NCBI GenBank assembly: GCA_016193065.1
Contig: JACPSX010000022.1
Span: forward strand, 1-17,821
Length of the DNA: 17,821 nucleotides
Direction of reading: 5' to 3'
Source of the DNA: Candidatus Tectimicrobiota bacterium
Lineage (GTDB): Bacteria > JACPSX01
The position numbers and the translations under genes were made by a program. Numbering within the stretch: position 1 is the first letter of the stretch; the number at the start of each line of letters is the position of its first letter. This document shows, piece after piece, positions 15,539 to 17,821 of the stretch. Below the pieces are notes generated by a model. The model did no database searches, had not been told where the DNA came from, and was given only the letters and a program-made list of their open reading frames with translations.

Positions 15539-17313
15539 GTTTCCGGAAAACTCTCCTCTTTGCTCTGATCCTGGCAGTGATCGCTGCTTTTTACTACCTC
15601 TACGAAATCCGGGGAGGCAGCATCCGACTGGCCAGGAGCAAGGCGGCGCAAAAACTTTTTGAGATCAAGACCGACGCCATCTCGGAAGTCAAACTGAAAA
15701 ATCCAAAAGGTCACTTCGTCCTGACCAAGAACGGAGAGGAATGGACACTCCGGGAACCGGTTCCTACCCCGGGCGATACGCAGGCCGTCTCGGATCTTAT
15801 CCGCATGGTCGCCGAGGCCCAGAGGGGCCGGATCATCGAAGAAAACCCCAAAGACCTCACTCCGTTCGGACTCAAACCTCCCAAGATGGAGGTTTCCTTC
15901 CCGGGAAAAGACAAATCGAAAACGCCTCCCCTTCTTCTCCTAGGAGACTCGAACCCCAGCGGCACCGAAGTTTATGCCCAAGTGGAGGGAAAGCCAGCGG
16001 TTTTTCTTCTGGACATGGCGATCAAAGCAGCCTTGGATAAAGGGCTCTACGAGTTTCGGGATAAACGTCTCCTCCCTTTCAAGACCAGCGAGGTCACCCA
16101 GATTCTCTGGAATCGCGGGAATCTGAAATTGACGTCGGGAAAAAACAAGGATGGATCCTGGTCTTTGGTAGAGCCCTTCAAAACGCCGGCGGACTCTCAA
16201 AAAATCGAAGATATACTTTTCCGCTTTGGACAGACTCAAGTAAAAGAGTTTATCACTGCCCAGAAAAAGAACCTATCCGAGTTCGGTACGGATAAACCCG
16301 CCGTCACTCTGGTTTTCAAAAGAGATAAGAAGCCGGATCTCACCCTCTCTTTTGGCCGCCGGCTCGCAAAGGAGAAAGAGGTCTACGCCCGGCGGGGCGG
16401 AGAGCAATCCATCCTGCGCGTTGAAGACGTGGTGCTCAAGGACATCCCGGAGACCCTCACGGCCATCCGGGACCGCGCCGTGTTTAAAGCCGATCAGGAT
16501 CACGTCCTAAAAGTGGATTGGAAGAAAGCAGACGGCTCCGAACTCCTCCTGGTCAAGACGATGAAAAACGGCTCCGAGGAATGGACAATCGAAAAGCCCG
16601 TGACCGCGCCGGCCGAACGATCGGAGGCCTACGGGCTACTCTGGGACCTGCATGATACCAAGCTGGAACGGTTTGTCGGCGACGCGCCGAAAGATCTCGC
16701 TCCTTACGGGTTAACTGCCCCGCAATGGACCGTGACCCTCTGGCAGAAAGGGGAGGAAAAGCCCCAGGTTCTAAAGATCGGAAAGGCAAGTCCGGGCTCC
16801 CAGGGCTTCTTTGCTATGGTCAGCTACTCGCCCTCGGTGTTCCTGTTGTCGAACGCCGGTTTCAAGCGGCTCTGGCGCAACCCGGAAGACCTGAGAGATC
16901 GCAAACTCCTGGACTTCGACACGGAAAGAATCTCAAAAGTGGAACTGCGTTACCAGACGATCACGGTACTCCTGGAAAAAAAAGGGAAACGCTGGCAGAT
17001 GCTGGCCCCCGAGAAAGCGGACATCGCGAGCCCCAAGATGATCGATCTGCTGTGGGGAGTGAAAGATCTCAAATTCAAGAAGGAGGTGAGCAACCAGGCC
17101 AAGGAATTGGACTCTTTTGGCCTGAAGAACGCTCAGATCCAGATCCGTCTCTGGGACGAAAAGGGTAAGCAGTTCCCGGCCTTGGCCGTGGGCTCAAGAA
17201 TTCCCAACAGCGACGAATACTACCTTGCCAAGGAGCCGTTCACCTCGGTTTACAGCGTGAGCTTCGACCTTCTCAACAAGCTCCCCAAAGGGCCCAGAGA
17301 TCTCCTGTTCTAA
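15535..17313 (+). CDS. DUF4340 protein with four tandem repeats
   Basis: A 592-aa protein with one N-terminal membrane anchor (about 6-24) and an otherwise soluble body, probably periplasmic. The body is four copies of a unit of about 140 residues. Each has W-T/S-L/M..P (W70, W209, W350, W487), an F/Y-G-L or FGT turn (111, 250, 391, 528), a [V/Y]Y[A/L] strand or equivalent, and an R-D ending (175-176, 312-313, 454-455, 588-589). This is the DUF4340 pattern, which is regularly found just behind GldG-type genes. I chose ATG 15535, which overlaps the GldG stop (ATGA) and follows GGAGGTGGAG; the in-frame start at 15514 lies inside the upstream gene without a site. Function unknown, likely a part of the exporter complex. 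Confidence 0.85.
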   Translation: MSFRKTLLFALILAVIAAFYYLYEIRGGSIRLARSKAAQKLFEIKTDAISEVKLKNPKGHFVLTKNGEEWTLREPVPTPGDTQAVSDLIRMVAEAQRGRIIEENPKDLTPFGLKPPKMEVSFPGKDKSKTPPLLLLGDSNPSGTEVYAQVEGKPAVFLLDMAIKAALDKGLYEFRDKRLLPFKTSEVTQILWNRGNLKLTSGKNKDGSWSLVEPFKTPADSQKIEDILFRFGQTQVKEFITAQKKNLSEFGTDKPAVTLVFKRDKKPDLTLSFGRRLAKEKEVYARRGGEQSILRVEDVVLKDIPETLTAIRDRAVFKADQDHVLKVDWKKADGSELLLVKTMKNGSEEWTIEKPVTAPAERSEAYGLLWDLHDTKLERFVGDAPKDLAPYGLTAPQWTVTLWQKGEEKPQVLKIGKASPGSQGFFAMVSYSPSVFLLSNAGFKRLWRNPEDLRDRKLLDFDTERISKVELRYQTITVLLEKKGKRWQMLAPEKADIASPKMIDLLWGVKDLKFKKEVSNQAKELDSFGLKNAQIQIRLWDEKGKQFPALAVGSRIPNSDEYYLAKEPFTSVYSVSFDLLNKLPKGPRDLLF

Positions 17314-17321
17314 AGGCCCTT
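17288..17321 (+). other. Inverted repeat across the DUF4340 stop codon
   Basis: AAGGGCC (17288-17294) and GGCCCTT (17315-17321) form a 7-bp perfect arm pair with a 20-nt loop that spans the stop codon of the DUF4340 gene. There is no T-run after it, so it is not a clear terminator. The next gene starts 27 nt later. Confidence 0.35.
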
Positions 17322-17347
17322 GCAGACCCCTGGCAGGGAGGTGAATC

Positions 17348-17821
17348 GTGGTCTTCGCGCGGATCAATCGCTCCTATTATGAGCGTCTCCTGAGCCCCCT
17401 CCTGAAGGCCCTAAGCCGCCTGCGAATCCATCCCAATGCGCTCACGGTCATCGGATTATTGATTAACGGGGTGGCAGCCGTCCAGTTCGCCAACGGACGG
17501 GTGCGCTGGGGCGGGTTGTTGATCCTGGGGGCGGGGATCTTCGATTATCTCGACGGGGCCTTGGCCCGCTATTCGAGACGAACGTCCCCCTTCGGTGCCT
17601 TCCTGGACTCCACGATTGATCGCTATTCGGACATGACCCTTCTGACCGGAATTTTGATCTTCTTCATGCGGCAAAATGAGGCGGGTCTCGTCCTGCTTAC
17701 CTGCGCAACGCTGGCCGGCTTCGTCATGGTGAGCTATACCAGAGCTCGAGCCGAGTCCCTGATCCCCGACTGCACCGTCGGTCTCATGGAACGCGCCGAA
17801 AGGCTCATCCTGCTCTCCCTC
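17348..17821 (+). CDS. CDP-alcohol phosphatidyltransferase, partial (C-terminus off the right edge)
   Basis: Integral membrane enzyme that swaps the CMP of a CDP-linked lipid for a small alcohol or sugar phosphate to make a phospholipid head group. The 158 visible codons contain the complete catalytic motif D66-x2-D69-G70-x2-A73-R74-x8-G83-x3-D87-x3-D91. Hydrophobic spans lie around 33-46, 54-66, 96-108 and 114-128. The SYTRARAESL and GLMERAER blocks (about 129-152) resemble the phosphatidyl- or archaetidyl-inositol-phosphate synthase branch more than PgsA of E. coli. The GTG at 17348 is set by AGGGAGGTGA with a 6-nt spacer; a GTG at 17342 is out of frame. It follows the DUF4340 gene by 34 nt and may be in the same operon. 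Family is sure; alcohol substrate is not. Confidence 0.9.
   Translation, partial: MVFARINRSYYERLLSPLLKALSRLRIHPNALTVIGLLINGVAAVQFANGRVRWGGLLILGAGIFDYLDGALARYSRRTSPFGAFLDSTIDRYSDMTLLTGILIFFMRQNEAGLVLLTCATLAGFVMVSYTRARAESLIPDCTVGLMERAERLILLSL

Noticed and set aside
1-17821. CRISPR array, insertion sequence, prophage or tRNA
   Set aside because: No regularly spaced repeats, no transposase or phage-type protein, no tRNA T-loop with acceptor stem could be found by eye.

Overview
The window is a GC-rich bacterial chromosome segment with dense genes, short gaps and several stop/start overlaps. It carries a full chaperone gene set (clpB, dnaK, dnaJ, htpX), a class III aminotransferase, thiL and rpoZ. 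I cannot name the lineage from sequence alone. The look (high GC, sigma-70-like promoters, GldG and DUF4340 genes, an archaeal-style diadenylate cyclase) suggests an uncultured Gram-negative group of the deltaproteobacterial, NC10 or acidobacterial sort, at low confidence. No phage, IS element, CRISPR, tRNA or rRNA was recognised.

Layout. (a) 1-1217, minus strand: a family 2 glycosyltransferase, then a translationally overlapping ParB-like protein with an unannotated TTG start that runs off the left edge. (b) 1218-1840: a long divergent intergenic region with a candidate promoter at each end and GC-rich hairpins of unknown role between them. (c) 1841-3196 plus: a class III aminotransferase whose stop overlaps the stop of the convergent thiL (3186-4223 minus). 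(d) 4224-4438: an AT-rich divergent promoter region. (e) 4439-11898 plus: a stress cluster of clpB, dnaK, dnaJ, a DisA_N diadenylate cyclase with a pyruvate-kinase-C-like N-terminus, and htpX. (f) 11968-17313 plus: rpoZ, then an ABC-2 exporter (ATPase, permease) with a GldG-like auxiliary protein and a four-repeat DUF4340 protein, all closely spaced or overlapping. (g) 17348 to the end: a partial CDP-alcohol phosphatidyltransferase.

How the genes fit together. clpB and dnaK have near-identical strong promoters that share a 14-nt block (ATAAAACTTGACAA) and a 17-nt spacer, so they are probably co-controlled. dnaJ lies 51 nt behind dnaK, and the diadenylate cyclase starts 12 nt behind dnaJ. This ties c-di-AMP synthesis to protein quality control. 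HtpX, a membrane-protein quality protease, follows. The rpoZ-ABC-permease-GldG-DUF4340 block looks like one transcriptional unit that builds an inner-membrane export complex of unknown substrate.

The most striking observations are: clpB is broken as written, by an inferred 70-nt out-of-frame loss in NBD1 plus a separate in-frame loss of about 26 residues in the N-domain; the clpB leader can fold into a nested hairpin that pairs with the Shine-Dalgarno sequence and has a U-run; and the diadenylate cyclase sits inside the chaperone operon.
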